64,000 nucleotides of DNA from Cydia pomonella (lineage: Eukaryota > Arthropoda > Insecta > Lepidoptera > Tortricidae): assembly GCF_033807575.1 (NCBI RefSeq), contig NC_084724.1, positions 13,383,228-13,447,227 on the forward strand, given 5' to 3'. The notes beneath the pieces were generated by a model. That model saw nothing but the letters and a program-made list of their open reading frames with translations. It searched no databases and had not been told where the DNA came from. Shown here piece after piece: positions 9,301 to 20,412 of this stretch (position 1 is the stretch's first letter; each line of letters opens with the position of its first letter). The position numbers were made by a program, and so were the translations under genes.

Positions 9301-10473
9301 GCCCGACGCCGACTGGACCATGCTGGCCGACCCGCCCGCGGTATGTACTGGCCGAGCTGGGCGGCGCGCTGTACGCGGCCGGCGGCTTCTCCGGCCGGGA
9401 GTTCCTGGCCTGCGTGGAGTGGCTGCCCGCGCCCGACGCCGACTGGACCATGCTGGCCGACCCGCCCGCGGTATGTACTGGCCGAGCTGGGCGGCGCGCT
9501 GTACGCGGCCGGCGGCTTCTCCGGCCGGGAGTTCCTGGCCTGCGTGGAGTGGCTGCCCGCGCCCGACGCCGACTGGACCATGCTGGCCGACCCGCCCGCG
9601 GTATGTACTGGCCGAGCTGGGCGGCGCGCTGTACGCGGCCGGCGGCTTCTCCGGCCGGGAGTTCCTGGCCTGCGTGGAGTGGCTGCCCGCGCCCGACGCC
9701 GACTGGACCATGCTGGCCGACCCGCCCGCGGTATGTACTGGCCGAGCTGGGCGGCGCGCTGTACGCGGCCGGCGGCTTCTCCGGCCGGGAGTTCCTGGCC
9801 TGCGTGGAGTGGCTGCCCGCGCCCGACGCCGACTGGACCATGCTGGCCGACCCGCCCGCGGTATGTACTGGCCGAGCTGGGCGGCGCGCTGTACGCGGCC
9901 GGCGGCTTCTCCGGCCGGGAGTTCCTGGCCTGCGTGGAGTGGCTGCCCGCGCCCGACGCCGACTGGACCATGCTGGCCGACCCGCCCGCGGTATGTACTG
10001 GCCGAGCTGGGCGGCGCGCTGTACGCGGCCGGCGGCTTCTCCGGCCGGGAGTTCCTGGCCTGCGTGGAGTGGCTGCCCGCGCCCGACGCCGACTGGACCA
10101 TGCTGGCCGACCCGCCCGCGGTATGTACTGGCCGAGCTGGGCGGCGCGCTGTACGCGGCCGGCGGCTTCTCGACATTTATGTAGAACAGCGTACAATATC
10201 AGCCGGAGACCAAATAACTAATTGATTAAATTGACACAAAATATTACTAGAATCAGACCAAGCTAACACCAACACTTGAGACGTATACGTAAAACGTCAA
10301 CTGGACGTTTAGATCTAACTGTAATTTTGCTTCAATAATGGATATTGTCGCCACAGGTGGCGCGCACGCTGAGCGAGCCGAACCCGCCCAGCGAGTCGCC
10401 GCCGCCCGTGTGCCGCGCTCTCAGCGAGCAGCACCCGCCGGGCGGGGCCGACCGGCCCGAAGAAAACGGACAG
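6358..10473 (+). CDS. Kelch-repeat protein, three 3' exons (5' end outside window)
   Basis: Three GC-rich exons with GT-AG borders join in phase: 6358-6508 (phase 0 in, 1 out), 7735-7910 (1 to 0) and 10357-10473 (0 to 0). The joined frame reads as kelch blades. The first blade has GPPLPSARRSMGG, then LVLAGGSDG, then VDWL. The next has GTWQAGPPLRRARAG, then LYAAGGFSG, then CVEWLPAPDADWT. The third exon adds a Pro/Ser/Glu-rich tail with PSESPPPVC and RPEENGQ, then a strong GTATGT donor, so more exons follow. Kelch blades form beta-propellers that bind partner proteins, often in BTB-Kelch ubiquitin-ligase adaptors. No BTB domain is in the window, so KLHL-type versus IVNS1ABP-type cannot be decided. 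The middle exon's end is amplified into a 130-bp array that occupies most of the second intron. Confidence 0.7.
7018..7065 (+). other. Possible cryptic or alternative micro-exon
   Basis: A 48-bp GC-rich island between a CAG acceptor-like site (7015-7017) and an AAG/GTATGC donor. In phase 0 it reads 16 codons (GLMSYEVSLTGRARNK). It does not fit the phase-1 junction that joins the flanking kelch exons; in that phase it meets a stop. It is therefore either an exon of another isoform, a relic or chance. Confidence 0.2.
7147..7302. repeat. Inverted-repeat element in kelch intron
   Basis: The left arm TTGTATAAGTAGGTCAAAAA pairs with TTTTTTGACCCTTCTTATAC near 7257-7276, with TGCAAC/GTTGCA outside both arms. 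The middle holds a GC-rich GCCTTCGGCTCCGGCTC stretch. The element looks like a short palindromic MITE. Confidence 0.6.
7560..7700 (+). mobile_element. tRNA-derived SINE fragment (type D)
   Basis: It shares GGTGGTAACAGCGACGATCC and a downstream block ending in TTGGAACGAA-like sequence, in inverted orientation, with the fuller copy at 61905-62285. It contains a B-box-like GGTTGGATTC. It lies just upstream of the splice acceptor of the second kelch exon. Confidence 0.6.
7788..10171 (+). repeat. 130-bp tandem array of a kelch exon end plus splice donor
   Basis: The unit is the last 123 bp of the kelch exon plus the first 7 bases of the intron (GTATGTA). GTATGTACTG recurs every 130 bp from 7911 to 10121, which gives 18 donor sites and about 18.3 copies; every copy looks identical. 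No unit carries an acceptor. Because 130 leaves remainder 1 when divided by 3, the frame rotates each unit, and all three frames are free of stops on both strands. The long overlapping frames here are by-products of the array, not separate genes. In a transcript the first donor (7910/7911) gives the normal phase-0 join to 10357. Confidence 0.95.
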
Positions 10474-10635
10474 GTATGTTGACAGTTTTAGTCTATACCC
10501 TTCTAGAGGCCTATTACAAAATTATTTTGATAAATCAAAATTGCATTTGTCTTGGCAAGTTTTGACGTGAGGAGTGGCTAAAGGATACCAGGAATATATA
10601 GTTATAGTGGACTGATAGGATCCGTCGACCAGAGG

Positions 10636-10960
10636 GAGAACGAAATAGAAGCGATTTCAGTAATAAATTCAAATAGTAACGAACACATCCGTGGCAACCT
10701 CGGAATCCGTGACGTAGCGGATAAGCTGCAGGAAAGTCGCCTCTGATGGTATGGAGATTACGTCGTAAATGGATGCCTTAACCTCACTGTCTAAGGCCCC
10801 GGGTCACGCGGCCGCGGTAGGCCTAGGAAGCGCTGGACGTCGTGACAGCAGACGTGGAAGAGAACAATCTCACTTGAGGATGCCGAAGACCAGGCAAAGT
10901 GGAGAAGATTAAGTAGGAAAGCGGACCCTGGCGCTAGGCAGGGAAACGCTAGCTTGCAGA
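10636..10960 (+). pseudogene. LINE reverse-transcriptase C-terminal relic
   Basis: One frame, broken by three stops, reads the typical tail of a lepidopteran LINE protein: ADKLQESRL, WYGD, RGRGRPRKRW, then EDAEDQAKWRRLSRKADPG. No RT core is present, so this is a 5'-truncated dead copy. It lies just downstream of the last visible kelch exon. Confidence 0.7.
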
Positions 10961-12044
10961 AGAAGAAGAATAAGTTCAAATAGTAATTTGAGTATGAGGG
11001 GGGGGGGGGGGTCAATCATCTGAGCGGGTGACAATCCACGATGACGCGCACATTTGTCAAATCTAAACTTTAATAATATGACAGTACGAATCAAGGCCCT
11101 CGTCTTCGTGTATCACACGATCTATACAATGGGGGGCCTACAAAGAGTCACAATATGAAAATAATTTAATTAATTTACATTTTAAGGAATCGTGGCGTCC
11201 ATTTTGAGGATAACACAACATTTACAGATAAACTCGTGTATTTTTTTCCAGAACGAAGCGAGCGCGCATAACTAGCCATCGTGCCGTCCTTCTCACTGCA
11301 GTAACGAGTGACGGAGACGACGCAAAAACACGCTTCCGCATCAAGCAATGAGTATTATTAGGATCCTCTCTATATCATAGACAATTGAGTTATTGTATGA
11401 TACGAAGATTTTGGATATGGTTTTGACAGTACAACTAAAGTCGTCATATTTTTTTAAAATATTAATAATATTACGCGAAACTGCGTAGAGGGCGCTACTA
11501 GCACAAATGCGCTCTTACGTATTCGAGAGATAGAGAGGCAGATACCGATATTTTGATTTTCTCATTTCGCGGTAGACTCTCTCTAAACATACAAACAAAC
11601 CGCCTTGATGCATCAGTCATAGTGAAAACTTGTCAAAAAACTATTTAAGGCATATGCCGACATACTTTTATGTATAAGTTAATATGGTTTACAATATGTG
11701 CTAGTGCTGCACCCTGACGGCAAACCATTTTTTTTTTTCAAAGGCACATATAATCAATTTTAAAGTTACTCGCCAAACTGCTTATGCGGTATGTTGGCGA
11801 GACAGCGCTCATTTTTTACATTTCTGTGCACCTAAAAAGGTACCGTACTTAACCCCTTACCGCATATGCAACCTATATAATATGGCTGATATAATCTTCT
11901 ACTCTATTGACAGCTATTTAAGTTCAAATTTAAAACTATATTTTTTTATGACACGTTAAGGGATTAAGTTGCTATCATTCTATGCTTACCCTAAATTATA
12001 CAAGTACATAATTTTATCAGTAATATTCATTGCAGTAATCTGGA
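10961..12044. other. Non-coding stretch
   Basis: I see no gene. It contains a 14-base G run at 10998-11011 and otherwise AT-rich single-copy-looking sequence. Confidence 0.5.
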
Positions 12045-12380
12045 AATCCATTTTTACAAGCTTTTATTTAACTTGCATTGTATGTATGTACGGGTCAAAT
12101 CTTACAAGACAAATTTGATCCACTTTCCGATTTCCGATGAAGCTGAAAATTTTCATGCATATGTATGTCGGGTGACAATACAATATTATGGTGCCATCGA
12201 GCTGATCTGATGATGGAGACAGGAGGTGGCTATAGGAACTCTGTGATAAAACAACGCAACCTAATTGTGTTTTGCGTTTTTAGAATTGGCTCGATGAGTA
12301 TTAGTTGCCTGTTAAGAAAAGTACAGTCAGCGATAAAAGCTTGTAACAAAAATGACTTTTTTGTCAAAAACGTATATTTA
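12045..12380 (+). repeat. Dispersed repeat R1, copy 1
   Basis: The first of five clear copies in the window (others at 23005-23300, 37775-38084, 40085-40450 and 60426-60745). Landmarks are ACAAGCTTTTATTTAACTTG, CCGATGAAGCTGAAAAT, GATCTGATGATGGA, CCTAATTGTGTTT and GTACAGTCAGCGATAAAAGC. Inverted AAGCTTTTAT motifs lie near both ends, as in a non-autonomous DNA element. Confidence 0.7.
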
Positions 12381-12387
12381 TTTATAT

Positions 12388-12510
12388 AAAACATTCTTAC
12401 GCAAATTGACTAAGCTCCACGGTAAGCTCAAGAAGGCTTGTGTTGTGGGTACTCAGACAACGATATAGGTATATAATACCTACATAAATATTTAAATACA
12501 TAGAAAACAT
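12388..12510 (-). mobile_element. SINE type B, 3' part
   Basis: It holds AAATTGACTAAGCTCCACGG and CTTGTGTTGTGGGTACTCAG, the 3' half of the SINE seen more fully at 19330, 20020 and 63030. The tRNA-like head is missing. Confidence 0.6.
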
Positions 12511-12835
12511 TAACTGTTAATACAATCAAACATCTAATACAAGACACAAAATCTAATTCGATTTGGTTAAAGTCTTTGAGAGTTCAGTAAAAGCATAAAA
12601 TTCGGTACCATCTAGTTCAGGTTTAAAAGTAACCGCCACGAAAAAGATTCTGTCTATGGTAACTCAGTTGTCTGTACTCACTTAAAGTATCGTTATTTTC
12701 GCATAGTTTTTAAAATTACCTACTCTGTTCCACAGACAACTTTTCTAATAGACATGAATTCGTCCTAACTCCGGCAATTGTCATACAGCTACAGATAGAT
12801 ATACACAGCTAAATAATATGGCAGTGCCATCTATA

Positions 12836-13074
12836 CTCTGTATCTTTAGGTATTTAAATAAAAGTAAACAAACAATTTGTAAATTTTCGGGTACTTATAA
12901 CATTTATTGGTTAACCAACCAAATACAAGACCGCCTGGATCTATCACTGAACGAGCTGACTTTAACCTACATTATTTGATCATTTAATGTTTTCATCTAC
13001 CCTCAACTGGCTTAAGGAGCCTTTTGAGGGTAGATTTTGTTTACTTTTATTTAAATACCTAAAGAAACAGAGAT
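12836..13074. repeat. Inverted-repeat element
   Basis: Arms of about 36 bp: AGGTATTTAAATAAAAGTAA near 12849-12868 is mirrored by TTACTTTTATTTAAATACCT near 13041-13060. They enclose about 165 bp of loop. It is probably a MITE. Confidence 0.65.
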
Positions 13075-14220
13075 AGTGAAAATATTCTAATGATGGTTCA
13101 AACCTTACTCGACCTTCCATGTCTAATATATCAGTTGTTCAATAACACATGTTATATTTTCTGGAATATTTGAGACTGGGAATTATGCGAAAAGATGATA
13201 TTATGTGAAACGAGGGGCACCCGTATTATTAATGTTTTAGAATAATTTATTGTGATCGCGACTTAGTGAAATTGACCTCTACCTCAAAATTATTCGCGAG
13301 ACGAAGCCTTTATAAGCGATTCCCAAAAAAAGTGTACATATGAAGAATTTCATTTTCTGTGATTTTTCTTCTCATGATAGTTAGCACTATTGATTTTAAT
13401 GAAATATAAGAATCCATTCCAGATTGACACGTTTTTATATGCATTTTAGCCGATATTTTACATACACAATCTGGTACTAATAGGAAGAAAGTGGAGTAAG
13501 AAAAATCTCCAAATTAGCTAAAAATATACACTTTTTTTCGGAAAATGCCCTCACGCGTTTTAAATTCGTTAGAAATTAGTGTGCGCGTAGCTATGTATTA
13601 CCTACGTATATTATACACGCGTTAGACGCCATGTAAATCCGGTCTTATGTACACATGGCTTTGCTATGTATTTTTTTTAATGTACCGGTTTTCACTGTTG
13701 TATTTGTCGCATCAGACTGCGTGCTAGAGCCTCTTGGTGTTGTACACGTTTTTAGTACTATTTTAAACGTCGTATCATAGATTACATTCGTTTTAAAAGA
13801 CCAATGAATTATATTTATTTTAATTGCATATTATAGGGATGTTTTCACAAAATGTATTGTATATGGAATTATCGAATGTCATCTTTTTAATTGTCACTAG
13901 GGGCCTATCGTATAAAACATGAGTAAGATTATGTGTTGATGCATATCTAAATTATCCTATGATAAAAAAGTGTAGTGCAATAAACTTGGGACACTTTGTC
14001 TGTCAATAATTTATTCAGCGCTGTCTGTACACTGATTTGAAATATTTAAAAGATGAATATATTGTATATTCATCGACACAGGGCGTAAGATCGCTCGGAG
14101 ATATTGTATTTTAGTAACTTGCACAGTATGGGCAGGTCCATGCATTTATATAGCGAGTAACGTAAAGGTGAATTGAATGATTCACGGTGAGTTTCACTAG
14201 ACTTAAATCGACCAGGATAT
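13075..14220. other. Non-coding stretch
   Basis: AT-rich, with no gene, RNA or clear repeat that I can support. Confidence 0.5.
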
Positions 14221-14549
14221 GAACCGTGATTACCTTTTATATTGTTCTTATAGGGAGCGTGCATGAACTGTAGGAGGCAGCACAGGAGCCGTCAGATTTT
14301 TGGCGCGAGGCGTAAATGTGATGTTTATTGTTCCGATGTAGCCCACAAGATGGCAGAACCTACTATACACAAGAAAACACTTGACGTGTAAATGTGCCTG
14401 TGTATGGTTCCGATTCAGACCACAAGATGGCAGACCCTCCAACGCGCACGGTCCCTATTGAGGTCCCAATATTTCGACGCAGCTACATGCATCTTGTTCG
14501 GGGGATCGGGAGCTCAGTTAGAACAATATAAAAGGTAATCACGGTTTAT
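14221..14549. repeat. Element with ~28-bp terminal inverted repeats
   Basis: ACCGTGATTACCTTTTATAT at the left is mirrored by ATATAAAAGGTAATCACGGT at the right. The interior repeats a CCACAAGATGGCAGA block twice (near 14343 and 14421). Confidence 0.6.
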
Positions 14550-15556
14550 ATCAACGATTTAAGTCTAACGTAAAGGTGCGTCCAGATCTGGTAGAAGTTC
14601 GCGAATCATTCGCGCTCTGCACGCGCTATACCTCGAACTACATAAACACTTCTGGTTTGTAAGATCTGGACGGATCCGTCAAGGTACCTTGTGGCTACTA
14701 GTTAGCACTCTATGTTAGTAATGTGGAATAGTGTTTATATGATAAAGCAGAGTTGATTGTAGAAGATATGTAAGGAGATATCTAGTACAGACGCGATCAA
14801 ACATACCGGAGCGTATAAGATGCTCACAAGTATATAGTACACGCCTCTATCGTCAAGGCGTTAATGCATCAGATATTTTTGAGCCCCTCGGCCGCTCCGA
14901 TATATCTAATGGCACTGTACAATCAATTAATCTTTAATAGAGGTATAGCATGCGTCAAAAGACACTAATTAAGTTAATTTCCAGTTTATTGTATATTATA
15001 AGAGGCGGGTGGTGGGATGGAGCTCCACGGAGCGGCATTTTGTTTCTGTTTAACTGAATAAACTGCATTTAACAGCATTACTAAACTTTTGTTTTATTAT
15101 TATATGCCTAAACATGTTTCGTTTGGGATTTGACGGTCGGTTTAGTCCAGGTGGTGACTGCCTGCAAAGCTGGTGAGTGTCCAATTCATAACTTTAATCA
15201 CACATATCGTGGTGGTTGGTTTCCAAATGCACCGAGAGATGGCGCTATCACCTGCTCAAACTAGCTAACGACTGTTTGCCTTAGAATATCAAGTGTGTAT
15301 TTTTATATTTTGTTTGTGAGACTTGTTTGGGACATTATTACAGACATTACAGTTGTTATAAAGTTCAAACGGCTTTAGTTTCGATAAGGACCCTTGGTAC
15401 AAACTTGTTCAGTGAGAGCATAATTACCAGTAATGAACACAGACATTTTTTTTAATGTTATATTTTGAATAAGTAATTCCGTAACAGATTTTTTTTATTA
15501 ATAATAAAGTCTTTTAGAATTCCTGCTGTATAAAACAACATTAGTCAGACAAAGAT
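14550..15556. other. Non-coding stretch
   Basis: No gene seen. A short pair of inverted CCAGATCT/AGATCTGG motifs (14582 and 14663) brackets about 90 bp. AGGAGATATCTAGTACAG near 14772 recurs near 15941. Confidence 0.4.
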
Positions 15557-15665
15557 AAGTTGGCAGCGATTTTGATAGCCCAGACTGTACAAGTGTTAAG
15601 TAAACGTCATAATGTCATAGAAATAACCCGTGCGACGTCTAGGCTATTAAAATCGCTGCCAACTT
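15557..15665. repeat. Short hairpin MITE
   Basis: AAGTTGGCAGCGATTTTGAT at 15557 is mirrored by the sequence ending in AATCGCTGCCAACTT at 15665, around a loop of about 60 bp. Confidence 0.65.
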
Positions 15666-16159
15666 GGTTTGACTCTATTCATATACTTAAGTTCCGTGTG
15701 TGTTGTTATTGAGAAACGCAAAGGTTAGTTAGGTGAGTAATAGAGAGAGAGAGCTGATTTCGAGTACTAGTAGCGTAGACTCGATTTTTCAAGACTAAAA
15801 AACCGTCAAGGCGAATACTAACTTGAATTTTACCTGTAGTTGACTCTGTTCACCCAGCTCAAATCACCTGGGTCAATTATTATAGGGTCTGAAAGATTTC
15901 CGAGTCAATACGGACTAATATCAAATATTATACTCTCAAAGGAGATATCTAGTACAGCAGGTACAACTACCAACCACTTTAGCTTAATCCAGGAGTCCCC
16001 TTTTAGATTGCATGGAATTTGGCTCTTCGCAGGGCTGATTGGCAGGCTCGAGGGCCGTAGTTTGCATTTTGTGCCCTAGTTTGTAGAGCTTTTACCTACG
16101 GAGCTGGATGTTCTGATGTGTGTTCAAAGTACTCAATCTCGAAAACTTCGGTTCAGAAA

Positions 16160-16895
16160 TCTGGCATTAACGGTTTCACTTCCGAATAAATCGCTTTGTT
16201 TGTCTTTAAATCACCAAAACACGTAAACTGTTTTAACATATGTCACACCCGTGTGGTTTCTCACCGCTGTGCAGTCGTTGGAGATGGGTCTTTAAATGTT
16301 TAATTTCCACAATCTTTTTTACGTGTTTCGCAGGGATATGGTTTTGCTAGCTTGTCTCGTTCGATGGTGTCCTGCTCAGTGTGAGTGGCTTTATGTGGAT
16401 TTAAATGATTTATTGCCATTCATAAATTCTTTTTTTACAAGCATCACAGGTATATGGCTTTGCTTCTTTTCGCATGTACTACACTGATAAGTCTTCTCTC
16501 TTACGTGATTTTTCTGTGCCTAATATAAATATCTCCCTAATGAGAACTTTTCATTACATACTTTGCAAGAGAACCTCTTTACTCCCGAGTGGATTCTTCT
16601 ATTGTGAACGTTTAATATTATATTACCTATCTGCGCAAACTGTATATTACACATCTCGCACGCGTATATCTTTTCACCAGTGTGTACTCGTTCGTTCGTT
16701 CGTTCATATTTTTAAACTGGTTAATCCCATAAATTTTTTTCCACATTGTTCAGAAGACTACAGTGTGACTTTGTGTAGAAGTACCTAATCGTGGAAAAGC
16801 ACATTTACGGCTTCTAACCAGTGTGTATTCGTTTGTGCTCTTTCAGTGTCTACTAAACTCTTTTTTGCATATGTCGCATGGGTATGGTTTTGAAT
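16160..16895 (-). pseudogene. C2H2 zinc-finger protein pseudogene
   Basis: On the - strand, fragments of successive C2H2 fingers are readable: KPYPCDICKKEF, then KIYACEMCNIQFAQIGNI and HNRRIHSG, then KRFSCKVCNEKFS. Further linkers such as TYQCSTCE follow. Stops and frameshifts separate them, and several fingers have lost zinc ligands. It is a decayed multi-finger transcription-factor gene or retrocopy; the source gene is not identified. No splice signals are visible between the fingers. Confidence 0.7.
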
Positions 16896-17345
16896 TCCCC
16901 AACAAAATAAGAGAGAACTAAATGGCTGCCTCAAAAAACCTTAATTAAGTTATATTTTTTGCTTAAATTATGCTTTAATTGTTCCATGCCAAACCAGGTC
17001 AAACTACTTGCCAACAGATGGCGCTAGTAGTACTTTCCTCTTGTATATAATTATTTTATGCCCGATCAAGAGCACTTCAGTTCCAGAAAATGCGCCACTC
17101 ACCTATAGAAGTCTCTTCTTGTATTTTAGATAGCCATGTTGTTTGTTTCTCGTAACTTGGGCCATGTAAGCTATGAACTGTAGTGTAGAACTCGCGAACC
17201 GCCATGGCTTCGCGATAAAAAAAGAATTAAACACTGAATCGACTATAAAATCTTGTAGGTTAGTAGTTCGAGTGTCGCGAAGCGATATTACAAGTAGAAG
17301 GGGTTGAAAGTAGTGTTCCTGTTATAATTCATACATACTATAAAA

Positions 17346-17665
17346 AGCGCTGGTGGCCTAGCGGTAAGAGCGTGTGACTTGCAATCCGGAGGTCGCGGGT
17401 TCAAACCCCGGCTCGTACCAATGAGTTTTTCGGAACTTATGTACGAAATATCATTTGATATTTACCAGTCGCTTTTCGGTGAAGGAAAACATCGTGAGGA
17501 AACCGGACTATCCCAACAAGGCCTAGTTTACCCTCTGGGTTGGAAGTTGGCAGTCGCTTTCGTAAAAACGAGTGCCTACGCCAAATCTTGGGATTAATTG
17601 TCAAGCGGACCCCAGGCTCCCATGAGCCATGGCAAAATGCCGGGACAACGTGAGGAAAGAAGGAC
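17346..17665 (+). mobile_element. SINE type A, near full length
   Basis: It has a tRNA-like head with an A-box-like TGGCCTAGCGGT and B box GGTTCAAACCCC, ending near CTCGTACCA. A body follows (AACTTATGTACGAAATATCA, GAAGGAAAACATCGTGAGGA, GCCTAGTTTACCCTCTGGG). The head is a SINE promoter, not a functional tRNA. Related copies are at 21100-21405 (-), 41225-41330 (+) and 63931-64000 (+). Confidence 0.8.
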
Positions 17666-17794
17666 ATACTATACATTGCTCTATTTGCTGTTTCGTCGGC
17701 GTCGATTCCGTTGTGGGTAAAATTAGATTAAATATATTTATACAAAGAGTCACGGTTGCCGACTCATAATTTCGTATCAAGAAACTGAGGAGCT

Positions 17795-17905
17795 ACCGCA
17801 CCGAAGATCGCAAATTGCGGGCATCTTTCTCTTTTACTCCAATTGAGGCGTGATTTGAGTGAGAGAGAAAGATGCCCGCAATTTGCAAACTTCGGTGGTC
17901 GGTAG
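17795..17905. repeat. Short hairpin MITE
   Basis: GCAAATTGCGGGCATCTTTC near 17809 is mirrored by GAAAGATGCCCGCAATTTGC near 17866, with a loop of about 37 bp. Confidence 0.7.
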
Positions 17906-18257
17906 GCTGTCTGATTATATGTAAAGGTGTTCAATTTCCTGCCGATCACCCAGTTTAAGTGAGAACGGAAGCTGTCAACGTCAAACAGGATTTCGACCTT
18001 TTGCCTGCGATCGACTTTCTACTTGTACCTTCTTGATTGGTATATATATAGTTATTAAGATACTCTGTAACTAACCATATATGGATCAACTTGGTCTGAA
18101 ATAAATGATTTTATTATTATATAATATTGCTACATAAATATTATAAATCCCTAATAATTACTAAAAATGTGAAAAAAAAACTGGTGTGGAAATAATTTGA
18201 ATGCCGTGCAACTGCCTATATCATTTTCAATCAACTTTTATAAATTACTGTATTTTT

Positions 18258-19250
18258 AAGGTTCCGTACCAAAAAGGTACAAAAGGAACCCTTATGGTGC
18301 GACTTTGTCCGTCCATCCGTCCGTCTGTCTCATTGCTAAATATCTCGAGAACTACTTAAGCTATCATTTGAAATAGTAATGAACAATGCTAACCCATACA
18401 CATTGGAAGTGTATTTTTTTTTAATTATGGAAAATGCCCAATACAAAGAGGGGGCAAAATTTCAAAGTCTAGTTACTAGGTGAAGTGGGGTATCATCTGA
18501 AAGAGCTCAAATTGAACATAACAAAAAATTTTTTTTTCATGATGAAGAAAAATTACTTATAAACAGGGGTCGGACAAAAAGTGCGGATGACGTAAAAATG
18601 ACGTAATGTTGCACACAGGATGATGTTTGAGTTTGTATTTAAACTTCCGTGTGACATGTAGTAACAAAGTAGTATTAATGAAGTAACAAAATAATCGTAA
18701 ATAAATCCATGGAATTAATAATACAGGTGGTAGGGTGATGTAGTGAATAAAATAAATTTCACGAAACTTGTCACCATAAGGTATAATTATTTGAAATTAG
18801 TTAGAACAAGTCTGTGGGATTGCCACAATATTCGAGTAAAGATGACATTTTAGAGCGTTTTCTTATACATTAGTAAATATAAATTTTAGCTAAATATAAT
18901 CGTGAAGATACAATAGCCAAACAATAACGAAGTCAATTTATTGTTCATCTGATTGACAATGTGTCAGTCAAAAACGTACTTACTCATTTCAAGTGGCGAT
19001 ATCGTTTAATAAAGATTTTGATAAATGATAAGTGATAATTGTTTATGAAAATCAAAAATACTATTTGAAATCATCCTATAAGTGGTTTGACGTCATCCGC
19101 ACTTTTTGTCCGACCCCTGCTTATAAAGGAAAATGTGAAAAAAATACCATTCCCCCTCTCCCTTATCTCCGAAATTTACAAATGAAACATAATGAAATGT
19201 TTACATAATAAAATATTATCATAAATATTACAGGAAAAATAAAATCAGAC
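18258..19250 (+). repeat. Dispersed repeat interrupted by a hAT MITE
   Basis: It begins GGTTCCGTACCAAAAAGG, continues through GTCCGTCCATCCGTCCGTCT and resumes after 19127 with AAAATGTGAAAAAAATACC. It is a non-autonomous family widespread in moth DNA (recalled, not checked). The insertion at 18564-19119 splits it. Confidence 0.5.
18564..19119. mobile_element. hAT-type non-autonomous element
   Basis: 556 bp with terminal inverted repeats of about 30 bp beginning CAGGGGTCGGACAAAAAGTG. The flanks are a perfect 8-bp target duplication CTTATAAA (18556-18563 and 19120-19127). Eight-bp targets and CAGGGG ends define the hAT superfamily. No transposase frame is present. Confidence 0.9.
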
Positions 19251-19329
19251 CTCTTGATAACTTTTTTTTAAATTAACAAATAACATTTTATAATTTGCAA
19301 TTTAATTCCGTTTGCGGTTGTTTATAAAT

Positions 19330-19592
19330 AAATAAATAAATATTATAGGACATTATTACACAAATTGACTAAGTCCCACAGTAAGCTCAATAAGGCTTGT
19401 GTTGAGGGTACTTAGACAACGATACATATAATATATAATTATTTATAAATACTTAAATACATAAAAAACACCCATGACTCAGGAACAAATATCCATGCTC
19501 ATCACACGAATACATGCCCTTACCAGGATTTGAACCTGAGACCATCAGCTTCGTAGGCAGGGTTACTACCCACTAGGCCAAACCGGTCGTCG
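19330..19592 (-). mobile_element. SINE type B
   Basis: On the - strand it has a tRNA-like head (CCGGTTTGGCCTAGTGGG, B box GGTTCAAATCC), then GTGTGATGAGCATGGATA, then a 3' part with CTTATTGAGCTTACTGTGGG and an (AAAT)n-like tail. Confidence 0.75.
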
Positions 19593-19865
19593 TAGATCGT
19601 TTATTATACTTGAAATTCCTATGAGATTACACTAAAGACACCTTCTTTTAAATAATACCACCATACATACAGCCAACATACATACAGGTTGGCCAAATTT
19701 GCCCACAGATAGCGCTCTACACAATTATTCTTAGTATACTTCTGGTCAAGTCTTTCGTGACTATAGTTACATGAGATAATTGAAAGTTTGTACGGAACCC
19801 TCGGTGCGCGAGGTAAACGAACTTGCACTTGACCGCTTTTTATTTTTATAACACGTTGGTGGTTT

Positions 19866-20002
19866 GTCGACCGGTCTGGCGTAGTGGGCAGCTACCCTGC
19901 CTATGAAGCCGATGGTCCCGGGTTCAAATCCTGGCAAGGGCATTTATTCGTGTGATGAGCATGGAGCATGAATATTTGTTCCTAAGTCCTGGATGTTTTC
20001 TA

Positions 20003-20018
<16 letters not shown>
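19866..20018 (+). mobile_element. SINE type B, truncated
   Basis: The head TAGTGGGCAGCTACCC and B box GGTTCAAATCC are followed by GGCATTTATTCGTGTGATG, ending in a TAAA microsatellite. Confidence 0.7.
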
Positions 20019-20019
<1 letters not shown>

Positions 20020-20033
<14 letters not shown>

Positions 20034-20283
20034 ATATAATAGGACATTATTACACAAATTGACTAAGTCCCACAGTAAGCTCAATAAGGCTTGTGTTGAG
20101 GGTACTTAGACAACGATATATTTATAATATATAAATATTTATAAATACTTAAATACATAGAAAACACCCATGACTCAGGAACAAATATCCATGCTTATCA
20201 CACGAATACATGCCCTTACCAGGATTTGAACCCGGGACCATCAGCTTCGTAGGCAGAGTCACTACCCACTAGGCCAAACCGGT
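20020..20283 (-). mobile_element. SINE type B
   Basis: Near full length, head to tail, on the - strand. It is inverted relative to the neighbour at 19866, so the two form a tail-to-tail pair sharing the TAAA tract. A further tail fragment follows on + at 20310-20412. Confidence 0.75.
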
Positions 20284-20309
20284 CGTCTTATAAATATGTA
20301 TATATTATA

Positions 20310-20412
20310 TATATCGTTCCATAACGTACCCACAACACAAGCCTTATTGAGCTTACCGTGGGACTTAGTCAATTTGTTTAATAATGTCCTATAATATTTA
20401 TTTATTTATTTA
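20310..20412 (+). mobile_element. SINE type B, 3' tail only
   Basis: ACACAAGCCTTATTGAGCTT, then GACTTAGTCAATTTG, then an ATTT-repeat tail. There is no head. Confidence 0.6.

Noticed and set aside
7567..10225. Six overlapping frames of 730-880 codons on both strands
   Set aside because: They are all the same 130-bp unit read in rotating frames. The array has no stops, so long frames are inevitable. Only the first unit belongs to the kelch exon.
10998..11011. G-quadruplex
   Set aside because: It is a single 14-base G run without separate G tracts and may be sequencing-sensitive; no functional context.
17351..17420. tRNA gene (A and B boxes)
   Set aside because: The sequence is followed by a SINE body and repeated elsewhere with it, and a clean cloverleaf is not evident.
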